From Lepturacanthus savala (Eukaryota; Chordata; Actinopteri; Scombriformes; Trichiuridae), in NCBI GenBank assembly GCA_030544235.1, contig CM060469.1, positions 13,014,017 to 13,078,016 of the forward strand: a stretch of 64,000 nucleotides of DNA. Direction: 5' to 3'. This document shows positions 45,301 through 56,137 of the stretch, piece after piece. The translations under genes and the position numbers were made by a program. Below the pieces are notes generated by a model. It saw nothing but the letters and a program-made list of their open reading frames with translations. It was not told the origin of the DNA and did no database searches. Each line of letters starts with the position of its first letter. Positions within the stretch are counted from its first letter, which is position 1.

Positions 45301-47610
45301 ATAGCTCTGGTGAGGAGATTCTAGTGAAAGACGATGCACTGACTTGTATTCAGGCTTCATAGTTTCCCTCACAACAAATGCAGCTTTAAGGCTGCGATAC
45401 GGGACATTTGGTGGACATATATAGGACATATCAATAAAAAGGGCCAGTGAATTATTCTACTTGTTTGGACGTCACAAAAGTGTGGCCTAAAGCAGCGTTC
45501 CAGAGATAAACAGGTAGTTTATCACATGCAAAATAATCAAAAGAATTTGACTTTTCTGAATAGTATTGTATTGAAACCCCAGCGGTTATACAAATAAGAT
45601 GAAAAGAAGAAAAATATGAACTAAAAAATAATAATTAATTGTCTAAATTATAACCACCATATGGTTTTAAACAATAATAATCCTTAGCTCTGTGAAGTTT
45701 GTGTCATAAGTGTTTCATAACTAAAATGTCTATAAATAATAAAGCTATGGTCTTTTATGATTGATTCCACATCAAGTCACACCCCTTTAATGTTTCTTTT
45801 TCAAAGCAACCATTAAAATATGCGAGAAAGATTTGTTTTTGTAAGTTGTGTTGCGGTGTAAAGTCTTTCTTGTGAAATACCGTCTACTTTCACCTCCTCA
45901 GTTATTCATCACAAACCAAGAGGAGAAAATCTGCAGCACTCGCGACCTTTAAGCTGCAGCCTTTGACATGGGGTCACACAGACATTTATTGGTTCATATT
46001 AAGGGGTCACAATTAATGTGACATTGATATTAAAACATGACAATATTTATCAGTGTGGATTTATTTTTTCCCCCTTTCAAATCAACAGCTTCTCACTTGA
46101 GTTAACCAGACACATACAGATATGATACAGATTGCTAAAGTGATGTGAAGTAACATACCGTTACACTAGATTTTGATCATTACCACCCATGTTCTAAGAA
46201 ATGAACTGGACCATAAAACTCTCCACAACATGACTTTACCTTTCAAAGGCTTCTGACTAACTTACGTGCGGCATTAATCACACTCTAACCTCGGAGTGAG
46301 AAATCTTCAGTTGCGTCATTAAATCAGCACTTGAAACCGATAACACATCTTGGATTTCACAACGATTTAAAAAAATAAAAAAAAGCTTTAAAATGTCAGC
46401 AAGCATCTAAGGGAGGATGGATTCAAAAAGACACTTTTAATGTTTCCAGCCCACTTCATGGGTAATAGCTTGATAGATTTGTCATTTTTAATGTGATAAA
46501 CAAGCGTATGTTCCAAGGCATGGACTATTACCACCCCCCACCTTTTACACAACAGTCAGGTGTGTACACACATGAACATACATCTTGTGTGAAGTGAGGG
46601 CTGAACAGCAGACGGGTCATTATCATTCCTTCCTGTCAGTACACACACACACACACACGTTAAACACACCTCAGAATAACCAACTCTGCACCTTTAACCC
46701 TTTGTTCAGCCCCTCAGCAGAACAGCATCTGCTGTCTCCTGTCAGGAATAAGAGCAGATGTGACACTAAAAACAGCTGGAAGATATCAAATCTGTTCAAC
46801 TAATGGCTTTGTGTGGTCTCTGGACTCCAGGGCAAGTCGCAACAAGCTGTTTTTGTACACACACACACACACACACACACAATTTCCAAAACAGGATTTT
46901 AAACTATGACAGGGTGAAAGATTCATCAACAATGATCTTTCTCTTCCTCCTAACCCTGACATTACAGCCAGGAAAAAAGGTCACAGGTCACAGGAAGAAA
47001 AAATATGCAGAATAGCATGAATGCAATGGCAGAGTCCGGAAATTATTCATTATAGGAAATAAGGGGGGAAAAATATAGATCAGGAGGCAAATCAGCATTT
47101 TGACAGACTGGAAGTGAGATAAGATAATATGTGTCCTATCTTAACTCCAAAGAGTCCAGCAGCATTCTTACTCAGTGTTGGGAAAGACTCTGGCCTGTTT
47201 CAACAGGAGACCAGTGATGCCTTATAATGTTTTAAACAGCACCACCGCCAAGTGCACGATTCTCCTCTAGAAGTTCAAGAGTATGAAGTAAAAGGAGTTC
47301 ATTACTCCTTCCAATCATGCAGAAAGAGCCGTGAAACAACCTGTGACAGCTCCTTAAATCATGCGTCGGGTGTGTTGGGCAACAGGCTACAAACATGCAA
47401 ACTCCCCCCCAAAATGAAAAAAAAATAATAACTTTCCTAATCTCTCATCCAGCTGCATCAAATCACGGAGTTGATCGCTGCAGAGCCTGGCACTAACCGA
47501 ACCACCTTCAGCCATGTTGTGGAGAGGAGGACGAGAAGAGTTCACTCACCAACAAAGACACAAAGAACATCCACCACGACCAGAATCAGTTTCTTTCCTT
47601 GCTCTGTCAT
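32333..47610 (-). CDS. plpp2: plpp2 (ppap2c), phospholipid phosphatase 2
   Basis: It encodes a 283-aa six-pass membrane lipid phosphatase of the PAP2/LPP family, which dephosphorylates phosphatidate, lysophosphatidate, ceramide-1-phosphate and sphingosine-1-phosphate at plasma and internal membranes (family knowledge). Exons 5' to 3' on the minus strand: 47610-47550, 36270-36119, 35218-34956, 34791-34734, 33568-33392, 32473-32333, summing to 852 nt. All three catalytic motifs are intact: C1 K120-x6-R127P128 (KFTIGRPRP), C2 S164-G-H166, and C3 R212-x5-H218-x3-D222 (TRVSDYKHHWSD). Sequons occur at N147 (NCT) and N154 (NVT) in the luminal loop. The tail has LERKPG like human PLPP2 (LERKPS), separating it from PLPP1 and PLPP3. 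Human length is 288. Intron 1 is about 11.3 kb. Confidence 0.97.
32474..33391 (-). other. plpp2 intron 5
   Basis: Ordinary intron; nothing recognised. Confidence 0.6.
33392..33568 (-). CDS. plpp2: plpp2 exon 5
   Basis: The acceptor is (TG)n-tacag and the donor is CTCACC|gtgagt; 177 nt encoding 59 residues, LYVQARMQGKW to ALIAVLT, with the C3 motif holding the nucleophile His. The normal pyrimidine tract is replaced by a TG repeat. Confidence 0.95.
33569..33600 (-). repeat. CA/TG microsatellite forming the plpp2 exon 5 acceptor
   Basis: About 12 CA units on the plus strand (33573-33596) are TG units on the transcribed strand, running directly into tacag and the exon. Confidence 0.9.
33749..34180. 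mobile_element. Truncated Tc1-like element in plpp2 intron 4
   Basis: The left end reads agtttggggtcacccagac followed by tgtgttttccatgaaaa, the terminal repeat of a common fish Tc1-like transposon, continuing with tagtcaagacattgacaa. The right terminal repeat is missing and no transposase remains. Confidence 0.6.
34734..34791 (-). CDS. plpp2: plpp2 exon 4
   Basis: The acceptor is ctccacag and the donor is CTGTCG|gtaagt; 58 nt encoding LSFYSGHSSFGMYCMLFLS with the C2 SGH motif. Confidence 0.95.
34864..34922. repeat. (TA)n microsatellite in plpp2 intron 3
   Basis: An uninterrupted 59-nt AT/TA repeat lies inside a 164-nt intron between exons 3 and 4. Confidence 0.95.
34956..35218 (-). CDS. plpp2: plpp2 exon 3
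   Basis: The acceptor is cgacacag and the donor is TCCAG|gtgact; 263 nt. It encodes ITTGEAYLVYTKRL, the C1 catalytic motif and the luminal loop with two N-glycosylation sequons. Confidence 0.95.
35219..36118 (-). other. plpp2 intron 2
   Basis: No recognised element or exon. Confidence 0.6.
36119..36270 (-). CDS. plpp2: plpp2 exon 2
   Basis: A ct-repeat plus ccag acceptor and GTCATC|gtgagt donor. It encodes residues 22-71 including PYQRGIYCDDKSISYPYRRD and the second helix. Confidence 0.95.
36305..36507. mobile_element. hAT-like non-autonomous element in plpp2 intron 1
   Basis: The ends are inverted (gcagtggttcacaaa and tttgagaactg), the familiar hAT 'cagtggttctcaa' terminus. It is flanked by an exact 8-bp duplication CTTATTTA (36297-36304 and 36508-36515). 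It is 203 bp with no coding capacity and lies 35 nt upstream of plpp2 exon 2. Confidence 0.7.
36516..47549 (-). other. plpp2 intron 1 (bulk)
   Basis: About 11 kb without a supported exon. It holds CA/TG microsatellites (about 42361-42389, 43268-43308, 43464-43484, 44829-44846, 46640-46658, 46859-46880), a C-run (41297-41315), and two CpG-rich unique patches near 39750-39970 and 41400-41645 that could be regulatory. Confidence 0.6.
39720..40025. other. CpG-rich open patch of unknown nature in plpp2 intron 1
   Basis: Open for 70-90 codons on both strands and much richer in CpG than its surroundings. It contains an octamer ATTTGCAT (about 39771). I recognise no protein family. It may be a conserved regulatory element or a decayed insertion. 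Confidence 0.3.
47550..47610 (-). CDS. plpp2: plpp2 exon 1 (coding part)
   Basis: The start ATG is at 47610-47608, with MTEQGKKLILVVVDVLCVFV forming the first membrane helix; the donor is TTTGTTG|gtgagt. Confidence 0.92.
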
Positions 47611-48060
47611 GTTTCCTCCGCTGCCGCCTCACTTTCATCAATAAATCGCGATTTAACAAAACAAAAAAAAAGGAAACAAAAAAAAGAAACAGGTGATAGA
47701 AAAAAAAAGACTGAGCTGTAATGTTTTGGAGTTGGAGAGTAAAAAAAAAAAAAGTGCTGTCAGGGCAAGTCGAGCTGCTCGTTCTTCCGGCTCCGCTCCT
47801 CTGTACCTGTCCGCCTGTCTCTCTGTTCCAGGTGAGCTCGCTCTGCCCCTTTTTACGCACGGCGCGGCGCTGGGGGCGCGTCTTTTGCTGCGCCGCGCGA
47901 CACGGGAGAGCGGGCAGGCGGATGATGTGTTCTTCCCCAAACCCTCCCCGAGGACTGAGGGAAAACACGCTCTCTACTTTACCTTCGCTCGCCGGATTCG
48001 AGGGTTCAAAGCCCCGCATCGAAATGAAAATAATCCGTCCGTGCCACGTGGTTAACGCTT
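47611..48060 (-). promoter_or_regulatory. plpp2: plpp2 5'UTR and CpG-rich promoter region
   Basis: A G+C- and CpG-dense block at about 47770-47910 (gcacggcgcggcgctgggggcgcg) sits just upstream of the plpp2 start on the minus strand. No TATA box was seen. Confidence 0.55.
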
Positions 48061-48114
48061 TAGGTTAAAGACATGAGATAATAAAACAAACCACTTCTGA
48101 AAACACTGTTACTG

Positions 48115-48291
48115 TTCCTGCTTCCGTACATGTGCAATTCATGTGCAATAATCTACCCTACTCAATGTAGCCTATCTTGTTTATATGGTGCATCTATACT
48201 ATATTATATTGTATTTATTATAGTCTTGTACTGCTATTGCTAATGCAATTTCTCCACCGTGGGACAAATAAAGGATTATCTTATCTTATCC
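48115..48291 (+). mobile_element. Non-LTR retrotransposon 3' end fragment
   Basis: Ends ccaccgtgggacaaataaagg followed by the short tandem attatcttatcttatc, the usual 3' tail of fish LINE-type elements. The left limit is uncertain. Confidence 0.5.
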
Positions 48292-48628
48292 AATTTCATC
48301 TTATCATAATAATCTATAAATGTGCAGAAGCCTAAAAAAAAAGATGCAAACTCCCTTGATTTTGGATGAAAGTTCTCCAAATAACTTTCCATACCGCATG
48401 TCTTAAAGATAAAGATATGTTGTATTTATTTATACATCATAGATCTTATATATATGTCATATAATTTTATAGAATTACACAGACAAAAACACATCGTAAA
48501 TCTAAATTATGGGATATTTCATCTTGAAGTAAATCGGCTTTACCATCTCAAAATTGTGACATTCTTAGCAACCTACAATTTTGTACATGTTGACATAAAA
48601 GTGACATATCTGGCTGAGTATGTGTATG

Positions 48629-48944
48629 TACACTGTAAAACTGCTGTGAAATCTGCAGTTATTTACTGTGGTAAACAGTAACTTTACTGTAAAATTACAG
48701 TAGATCGTTGTATATTTGACAATAAATCACAGTAATCTACTAAAGTACTACTCTATTATAATACAATCAGTCAAACAATAGTGTAAATACAACTGAAATC
48801 ACAGTATTTCATTGTTGTTTTTTTAATTACAGTAGACAATACTGTAAACAGATGTACAGTACTTACAGTACAGTACTACTATAAGTAATAATTACAGTAA
48901 TTGCTGCCAGTTAGTTAATTTTAAGGTAACGGTTTTAGAGTGTA
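48629..48944. mobile_element. Short inverted-repeat (MITE-like) element of the 'acagtaa' type
   Basis: The ends are tacactgtaaaac and gttttagagtgta in inverted order. The interior is filled with permutations of ttacagtaa/ttactgtaa, as in a widespread fish element. No coding capacity. Confidence 0.55.
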
Positions 48945-51194
48945 TATGTATTTAACCCATGATTAAAATTAAAATTCTTAAAAGTCACCTCCTTCATTAC
49001 ATGGTACAGTGTGATTGATTTAGCAGCATCTAGAAGAATATAAATGGAACATTTAAGAATGTTTTAATTAGTATATAATTAAATCAAAATGAGATTTATT
49101 TGTTTTTATTGTCTTAGATGGAGCATTTTTCCACAGCCAGTGTCGGTTTCATTTCATGTTGGGTTCTCAGTTGCAACTATCAACCTCACCACTAGTTGTT
49201 GCCACAAAACTACAAGTTGTACCTTTAACAGTCCAGAATATGTGAGTATGCAAATATTGTTAAATTAAGAAGTTTAAATGCAGACGTATTCGCTTTCGGC
49301 TTCAAGGGAAACTTTTTCCCCGTTCAGCAGATGAACATCTTCAAACTCAGCACATACTCCAGCTCTAACAACCAGCTGAAGTAACAAAAATGTAAAATTT
49401 AACCTGAAATGTTGGCTATTTTTTCATTTTCTTTTTGGAAATGGTCTTCCATATCTCAAACTAAATCAAAATGCAGATTTTCAAACACAGTGAGGAGCCT
49501 ATAAATTACCTGAAAACCCTAACCTGAAAACTTTAGCTGTATATTATTTATATTTGCTATAAAGATGGATTGCCTTTACAAAAAATGTTTCGTATCGAAT
49601 CATTTTTGATTCATCATGTTTAATATTGTTAGTACTATGCTCTTTTATTGGAATGTTGGCTGTAAAAAAGTCCTGTTGGATGAGCTGTATGCAGTCGTAC
49701 TGGATAAACTGTTTAGTCTAGAAGATGTCAAAGTCATCGTCACACAAACACTTCCATCACACAAAGTTATGAAGGAATAAACTGTGAATCCAAATATGAA
49801 GTCATCGCACATAATTAATATTTCATGTTGAAAGGGTGGCTCCTGCATTGACTGCATGCTGTAACATTCAGACATGAAAAGCTCTGAAGTAGAGTTTGTG
49901 CAGCTTACATTGCCAAAAACTTCTGATCAGACTCATATGACTCAATAAGAATCAAACAAGTACAAACATGTCATGAATTAATCACAAAAACACATTTTCA
50001 CTGAGGTGCACAACAAAGTACACCAAATAAAATCAGCGTTAGCTTTACAACAGACCTTCGTGAATGCAAATGCAGGAAACAGAAACATGAGGCAGAGAGT
50101 CGAGGGCACGACTAACTTGGAAATCTCAAACTCCTACTTTTATCTTTAAGATCTCCTTACCGGAACAATCTCATGGTCCTCCATAAATGCTGTTTTTTCC
50201 AATGAAAAGAGCTGAGTTGGTTGCTGTCTGGGAGTCTGGGGTTTGAGAAAAAAAACAAAACTTTTCTCATCTTACTGATGATGCACTTATTCACTTCAGA
50301 GGAAATAACCAGCTTGGTAAATAATGTGTCTGATTCACTACCTGCACAGTATGATGCACAACTTTACAGGAAGGGCCAGAATAAGATGAAATAACGAGTG
50401 ACTTTCTTGTAATTACTCAGCGTGAGGCACCGGTTTACATGAGGGGCAGTGACAAATGTGTAAATAATTAGGAATGAATAAGTTGTTTTTTTGCGATTTA
50501 CTGGCTGGTTCAGAGATAATCGAAACAACTCGTGAAGAAAGTCAGTAACGACCGGCAGACATTCATGAACTAATCGATATCTGATGGTTTATTAATATAG
50601 GATTTCCCAGTCTGTTTTGTATGTAACTCATCATTAGCTACATCAAAGTGGATCCATAAGCAACTTATTAACGAGTATTATCAGGACGTCAGTGGCCCGT
50701 TCTTCACTTATTTCTTAATTTCTCACAAAACTGTAAAGAAATAAATAATGAAACGTGATAAAAAGTACATTAATAGTAAATAATAGTAAAGAACTTACTT
50801 ACTTTACTTAATGTGAAAAAAAAAAAAATCCAAAATGTGTGCACAGTGTAACATTGGCATGAAAGTGAGCATTCAAAGAGATGGGCATGGATTACGCGAC
50901 ACTTTTTGGAGAGAAGAAATCCCCAAAAACACACTTGATGGGAAGGTGAGACAGAGGCAGCAGAACAGGAGTCAGGCTGAGTCAGGGAGCTGGAGCTAAA
51001 GTGGCTTCTAGGGAAAAAAAAAGTGTTGAAGTGACTCCAACTGGATGAGAAAGCAGGACAGAGGGTGTTGAACCACTGTCTCCCCCTGGCTGGAGCTCAC
51101 TGTCACTAACACAGAGGAGACACGGGGACATTGAAGTAGATGGAGATGTGAACACAGTGATATACAAGAGGCTTTTCTCAGGTTCATGGACTAA
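48945..51194. other. plpp2-theg intergenic region
   Basis: AT-rich with no supported gene. MIER2, which lies between PLPP2 and THEG in human, was looked for by its usual coding features and not seen. Confidence 0.55.
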
Positions 51195-51550
51195 TACACT
51201 GCCTGGCCAAAAAAAAGTCACACTTTAAATGTAGGTAACTCACACATTTCATTGGACCGCCTTTAGCTTTGATTACAGCAAGCATTCATGGTGGCCTTGT
51301 TTCAATAAGCTTCTGCAATGTCACAAGATGTATTTCCATCAAGTGTCGCATAGACCAGAGTCAGACCACTGCACACACCAAAGATTCTCAATGGGATGAA
51401 GATCTGGACTCTGTGGTGGCCAATCCATGTGTGAAAACCATAATAATCACAATCTTGGCATCATCTTGGAAAATGCTCTTGCCATCGGGAAAGAAACAAT
51501 CCATTGATGGAATAACCTGGTGATTCACTTCATCTGCTTCTTGTCCTAAC

Positions 51551-51603
51551 TTTGAATGACCTTGTTGTTGAAATGTGCCATACAAATAAACTTGCCTTGC
51601 CTT
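51551..51603 (+). mobile_element. Short non-LTR 3' tail inserted in the Tc1 relic
   Basis: The stretch gttgaaatgtgccatac followed by aaataaacttgccttgcc is a common fish LINE 3' end with a TTGCC tail, sitting between Tc1-derived flanks. Confidence 0.5.
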
Positions 51604-51689
51604 GATGCACCCAGCACTCTGGTTCCCAATCGTCCTTCCAGTATTTAATCATGCACTGGACAGTTTAGTAGTTTCTGAAATCTCCTTAG

Positions 51690-52100
51690 ATCCCATTCCC
51701 TCAAGAAGTGAACTGAAGTGAAGATGTGAATGCAAAAGTGAACAAACACCAATCACATTTGCATTATAGCCTATAAATAGCCTATTTATATTCTGTATCA
51801 TTATAATTCATGCTCATATTATCATAGTAATAACCTGTTTATAGTCTGTATATAATGTACCATACACTGTAGCATACACTGCACCATAATTACCAGATTA
51901 TCAGTTTACCATAGTTTACCTGTTAGTCTGTATATATATCTATAGTCTGCATATATTATATAATATATAAATAGTCTGTGTATACTGTACCATAGCTATT
52001 TAAATTACTACTCAGCACTTCTGGTTAGATGCTGCATTTCGTTACTTTGTACTTGTGACATGTGAAATGACAATAAAGTTGAATCTAATCTAATCTAACG
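51690..52100 (+). mobile_element. 5'-truncated non-LTR retrotransposon inserted in the Tc1 relic
   Basis: Ends gaaatgacaataaagttgaa then (TCTAA)n, a typical fish LINE 3' tail, immediately followed by resumed Tc1 sequence (atgttttctctgcttgatg). The interior repeats 'gtctgtatata' words. Confidence 0.6.
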
Positions 52101-52209
52101 ATGTTTTCTCTGCTTGATGCCAATGATTTGACCCTTCTCAAACTGACTAACATCTTTTCCACAACCATGGGATGTGTCTTTCCACACGGTTGTTTAAGAA
52201 ACGTCCCTC

Positions 52210-52451
52210 CTACTGTGAGCTACATTTGCGGGGCAGCGGCAGGCAGAGCTGCCGTATCCGAGGCGACGGGCTGGCAGAGCGGGCGGCCCGGCTCACGACG
52301 TACGGGTCGTAGCCCTCAAACAGAGCCTTCCTCTCCTTGGGACTGGACAACTCCAGAAGTCTGTGGCTGGCGCTGTAGTTTCTGGACGCTCTGGAGACGG
52401 GCCAGAACACAGAGCGCTCACCCACGAACTTGGGGTGGTTGTGTTTAGGGG
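52210..52451 (-). CDS. theg: theg exon F (terminal)
   Basis: The acceptor is tctctctgcag and the TAG stop is at 52212-52210. It encodes TPKHNHPKFVGERSVFWPVS, SHRLLELSSPK and ALFEGYDPYVV, ending RKCSSQ. Confidence 0.85.
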
Positions 52452-55027
52452 CTGCAGAGAGAGAAGGAATCAACATGAGCTCTAATAGCAGAATAAAGCA
52501 TGCTGAGGCTGCAGTGAGGGTTATTCATAAAGATGTGCATTTAAATTAATTTTAAAGGAGATTCAGATTTGTGTGTCAAACAATCTCCAAAATCATATAA
52601 TCGAGAGTCAAATAGGAATGGAATAAGTTAATTCTATGCAATATTGATTGCTATACTAATTGCACCAAATACAAGACATCATCACCTGATAAGATTTAAT
52701 TTTTTCAGCATACAGCTAAAGCTGCAATTAACAATTATCTTTATTATCAACTAATGATCTGATTGTTTTCTAGATCCATTTTTTTGTCCATAAAATGCCA
52801 TTTTGCCTTTGCTTTAAATTCCTTTGAGCTCAGTATATGCCTTTAAATATGTGTTGTCAAACACAAAAAACAATGTTCAGTTTACTGTCATGTCAAATAG
52901 GTTTAAAATTCTCACATTCGATATTTGTTTTCTGTCAATGGAATAGTCAATAAGTCTATTAATTCTTGCAACTCTTCGTTAGCTTCTAAGCTAAGCTAAC
53001 CCTGGCTGTAGGCTGCATGAGAGAGAGAACTAAACTACAGATAAAATAAAGCAAGTAAATGTATTTTCAGTCAACTGTCCCTTTAAAAATGCCACACTAG
53101 AGCTGAGAATGAGAATCAGATACGCTGCATGATGACTTACTGGCGAGCAGCTCTATGTGTGCTGATGCTCTGCCGGGCACGTGGCTCATGGGCACAGATT
53201 TGGGTTTGTGGCCAGCAGCTTCCTGAAGCTGCTTTCTCTTTGGTTGGGCGAGCTGGCGAATCCGTGAAGTGGCCACTGCCGTCTGCGTCGCTCTGCTCAA
53301 CTACAATCACATTTCAGTTTATAAATGTGTGAATGCACAGCAACTAAAATATTGGCCTGGAAATAGTCATGACACAACCTTTAACCTTTAACCTATTGAA
53401 GCCTATAAGCCTTTAAGTCTATGACTGTCATTTTATACTTAAAAAATCGGAATGTTGCGTTTTTTGCATGAGAGACATGACAAGTTTCCAGATGCTTTCT
53501 CTCATATGACTTCCTGCCCCCTTCTCCTGAGACATGGTGAAGACAAACAATCCCAGAAAGAGTCATTTTATTTAGATTATTATGATTTTCAACCCTGACA
53601 TGTATATATCTATTTAATTATTCAAGTCTCTAGAGTAATTCCCCCCAAACAATTTTGTAACATGGGATAAAAAGATTTTTGTTTATAGGCATATTTATGC
53701 AAGCAGCAACTATAAAAGCCATTAAAATGCAATTTTCTGCAAAGAAAATAGTACAAAATGAAAAAAAAGAGATACAAAACATTATTGTTAGTGACTCAAC
53801 TGATATAATTATATGCAGGAAATCTGGACTTAAATGTGGAGGTGTTACTCACTGGGAGCAGCAGCGGGCGTTCAGGCTGCCAGCCGGCCGCAGGTGTCCA
53901 GGGCTGAGCCAGACGACACAGACGCTCAGATGGAACGGCCCTGAGAGCCCATTCACTCACTTCCCATATGGGAGAAAGTCTGGACAAAGCAAAGGATAGA
54001 CAGGCGGTAACAGGAAGCAGAGGAACAGAGAGAATCGCACGGAAAGAAAGATCTTAATGGTATTAAATGTTTCTCACCTTATCACCTACAGCTCTGGAAC
54101 TACATTTTTTTTCTAAAATGAGCATCACTACATGTATTCCATTAAAACGTCTGTTGAATTCTAACACATGCACACCTCATTCTGCTTAAAGAGGAACCAG
54201 GAGTGGAATAAAGTCACCCAAGAACAATGGTAAAGACGTGTGGAGAGCATGAAAGCTGTGATTTAAAAATAAGTGTTAATGCACCAAATATTGATTTCTG
54301 AACTCTTCTTAGGTGTAAACATTAGTATTATGTTGTTTTAAAATGAATTTGATCTTGTTTCTTTGCATTTTTGAGGTCTTACAGTGTATCTTTTTTTGTA
54401 TTTTGAACATTTGTCATTTTCTGCAAATAAATGCTCTAAAAGATGATATTTTTATTCAGAATCTGGGGTAAATGTTGTCAGTAGTTTATAGACTCACATA
54501 CCTATGTACCTAAGTAGTGAAATCAGAAAAACTGATAATTTTACAGTGGTCTCTTATTTTATTTTTCCAGAGCTGTATTCCTATGCTTAAGATCTGGTTA
54601 ATGTGATCTTATTAGGTGCTAATATTTTTTTTAGTCGTTGAAGTAAAGAAATCACTCATGCAGTAGTAATTATATTTACACGACTTGGGTGCAGAATCTT
54701 TCTTTTCTTCTACACAGCTCGGCCCAGCGAGGCGTTAACTCTACAAAAATAAAACACAATGTTGTAGCAGTGGCAGAAAAAAAGCTGTTTTTTTTTTTTA
54801 CATAAATTATTAGAGAATATGTAGGAGATTCACCAATTTGGGTGGTGCGTTGCGTTTTCTGCGGCAGCTTTTCCAGCCAATAAACAGGCCTGGTGGAAGA
54901 GACAAAAGGAACCAATCAGAGAAAGACGCGGAGACAGAGACAGAACCAGGTTGGTTTAGTCCTACCGGTCCGGATATCGGAGTCGGTTGGGTTTGGGCTG
55001 AGCAAGCTGCTGGATCCGAGTTGCCAT
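52210..55027 (-). CDS. theg: theg (spmap2), testicular haploid expressed / sperm microtubule-associated protein
   Basis: It encodes about 235 aa of THEG repeats and is expected in spermatid and sperm axoneme microtubules (family knowledge). Exons on the minus strand: 55027-54966, 54889-54834, 54740-54680, 53979-53853, 53300-53141, 52451-52210, summing to 708 nt with consistent phases. THEG-type repeats are visible: RIQQLAQPK, LTPRWAELCRR, SERLCRLAQPW, SRIRQLAQPK, HIELLATPK, SHRLLELSSPK and SPRIRQLCLP, plus VYWLEKLP matching human SVYWTERF and LFEGYDPY matching human LNEGYDRR. The start is the ATG giving MATRIQQLAQPK; the frame stays open upstream and an acceptor-like cag lies 17 nt before it, so a further 5' exon is possible. 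The stop lies about 10 nt from a Tc1 relic that must supply the 3'UTR. Confidence 0.85.
52452..53140 (-). other. theg intron E-F
   Basis: No recognised element. Confidence 0.6.
53141..53300 (-). CDS. theg: theg exon E
   Basis: The acceptor is gtgattgtag and the donor is CTCGCCA|gtaagt. It encodes RATQTAVATSRIRQLAQPKR through HIELLA. Confidence 0.85.
53301..53852 (-). other. theg intron D-E
   Basis: AT-rich; no recognised element. Confidence 0.6.
53853..53979 (-). CDS. theg: theg exon D
   Basis: The acceptor is ctttgtccag and the donor is CTCCCA|gtgagt. It encodes LSPIWEVSEWALRAVPSERL and a second repeat segment ending ERPLLLP. Confidence 0.85.
54089..54575. mobile_element. Non-autonomous Tc1/mariner element in theg intron C-D
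   Basis: Inverted ends cagctctgg and ccagagctg lie between TA dinucleotides (54087-54088, 54576-54577). It is 487 bp with no transposase. The inner word aggaaccaggagtggaataa also occurs, reversed, in the copy at 57489-57807. Confidence 0.75.
54680..54740 (-). CDS. theg: theg exon C
   Basis: The acceptor is atttttgtag and the donor is GTCGT|gtaaat; 61 nt encoding ELTPRWAELCRRKERFCTQV. It was needed to restore the reading phase between the flanking exons, which supports it. Confidence 0.8.
54834..54889 (-). CDS. theg: theg exon B
   Basis: The acceptor is ttccaccag and the donor is CAAATTG|gtgaat. It encodes PVYWLEKLPQKTQRTTQI. Confidence 0.85.
54966..55027 (-). CDS. theg: theg exon A
   Basis: Encodes MATRIQQLAQPKPNRLRYPD and two bases of an Arg codon; the donor is GACCG|gtagga. 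Confidence 0.7.
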
Positions 55028-55033
55028 AGCAAC
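55020..55033. promoter_or_regulatory. theg: RFX X-box-like motif over the theg start codon
   Basis: On the minus strand this reads GTTGCTATGGCAAC, one mismatch from the X-box consensus, with the predicted start ATG at its centre. RFX factors drive many ciliary and sperm-axoneme genes (established); activity here is inference. Confidence 0.4.
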
Positions 55034-56120
55034 AGTTGAAGCTGAACAGAGGACAGAGCACAATGGAGCTGAAATTATCCATTTATTAAAATGTCATCAT
55101 CCTTTGAGGCCAAAACTAAATAAAATATTTTATTTACACACATCCAATAGTTTGTTTTTGCATTTGAGGATCTGTGCTTGTAGATATTGTGGTTATTATT
55201 AGATATAATGAGAGGAAGTGATGGTTTATAATATTCTTTTTGAGAAAAAACGGAAAACATTTGATGGTTCTGATTTGGAAAAGATTAGTCTACTCTTTGA
55301 TTAATCTATGATAATAATTAAAGTTCCTACTCTGCTACACTAAATGGAAGTGAACTTTAATGTATTGTTTAATATAATTGTTAACTCATGCGTTTACCTA
55401 CTAGTTCATATCAATATGGCTGCAATATGGATCTTTTCTATGTAGATCTACTTTTACTGAAGTAGGATTGTTCATGCACTTATAACGGAGTATTTAATCC
55501 TGTTGTATCTTTCTCTGCAATGCAGTAGTAATAGTAAATTGAATTTCAATCCAATTACAATAACACATAAATACCGTCTGAGCACACAAATACTACTAAA
55601 AAAAGAAGCAACTTTCAACTGGCCCTTATTCTTAAAAGCTGCAATTTTTACCTAATAGATGTGTAGTTCACCAGCCTCGCACCTGCAGTCGATCCTTCTC
55701 TGATGAAACAGACACCTGCTGGTTGCTAGGGTATCAGGTGGTGGAATATAACAATAGGCCTAACCACCTGTTTCATGCATTACCTGATATTAAGCTTTTA
55801 CTATTAGCTTTTAGGATTATTCGTTATTATTCTGGTCCTGAGAATCACATTCTGTTCATTTTTGGGAACCACACAGATGTAAATAAACAGCCAGCAACTT
55901 TAATTTCCCATTAATTACATACCTAAAAGAAAAACTAAATCTGTAAGTGCCTCACCTTTAGAGACATGAGAAATCTTTAGTTTGGTCTCCTGCATTAATC
56001 CGTTTAAAATGGTCATGTGATGTGTTATGAAGCCAAACATGCAATAAAAAAAACTGGTCTCAAATTAATCAATTCATGAATTAATACAGAAGACAAAATT
56101 AAAACAACTCACAGAGAATT
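55034..56120. other. theg-shd intergenic region
   Basis: AT-rich with no supported gene. A partial X-box-like word (ggttgctagggtatc) occurs near 55720, about 0.7 kb upstream of theg. Confidence 0.55.
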
Positions 56121-56137
56121 TAAAAACAGACAACACC

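Larger units (their letters stand above)
51197..52199 (-). mobile_element. Tc1-like transposon relic with two nested insertions
   Basis: The left terminus cactgcctggccaaaaaaaa follows a TA. The minus strand encodes the decayed transposase segment WPPQSPDLHPIENL (the catalytic Glu region of DD34E Tc1 transposases, with N changed to H). Tc1 sequence runs about 51197-51550, 51604-51689 and 52101-52199, ending in the family's ggttgtttaagaaa segment. It is interrupted at about 51551-51603 and 51690-52100. The right terminal repeat is lost. Confidence 0.7.

Noticed and set aside
47546..48068. Overlapping open frames of 95-157 codons on both strands near 47.5-48.1 kb
   Set aside because: They run through the GC-rich plpp2 promoter and 5'UTR. 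High G+C explains the lack of stops, and no family signature is seen.
51269..51523. A plus-strand 84-codon gene
   Set aside because: The sequence is the reverse of a decayed Tc1 transposase; the meaningful reading is on the minus strand and is broken.
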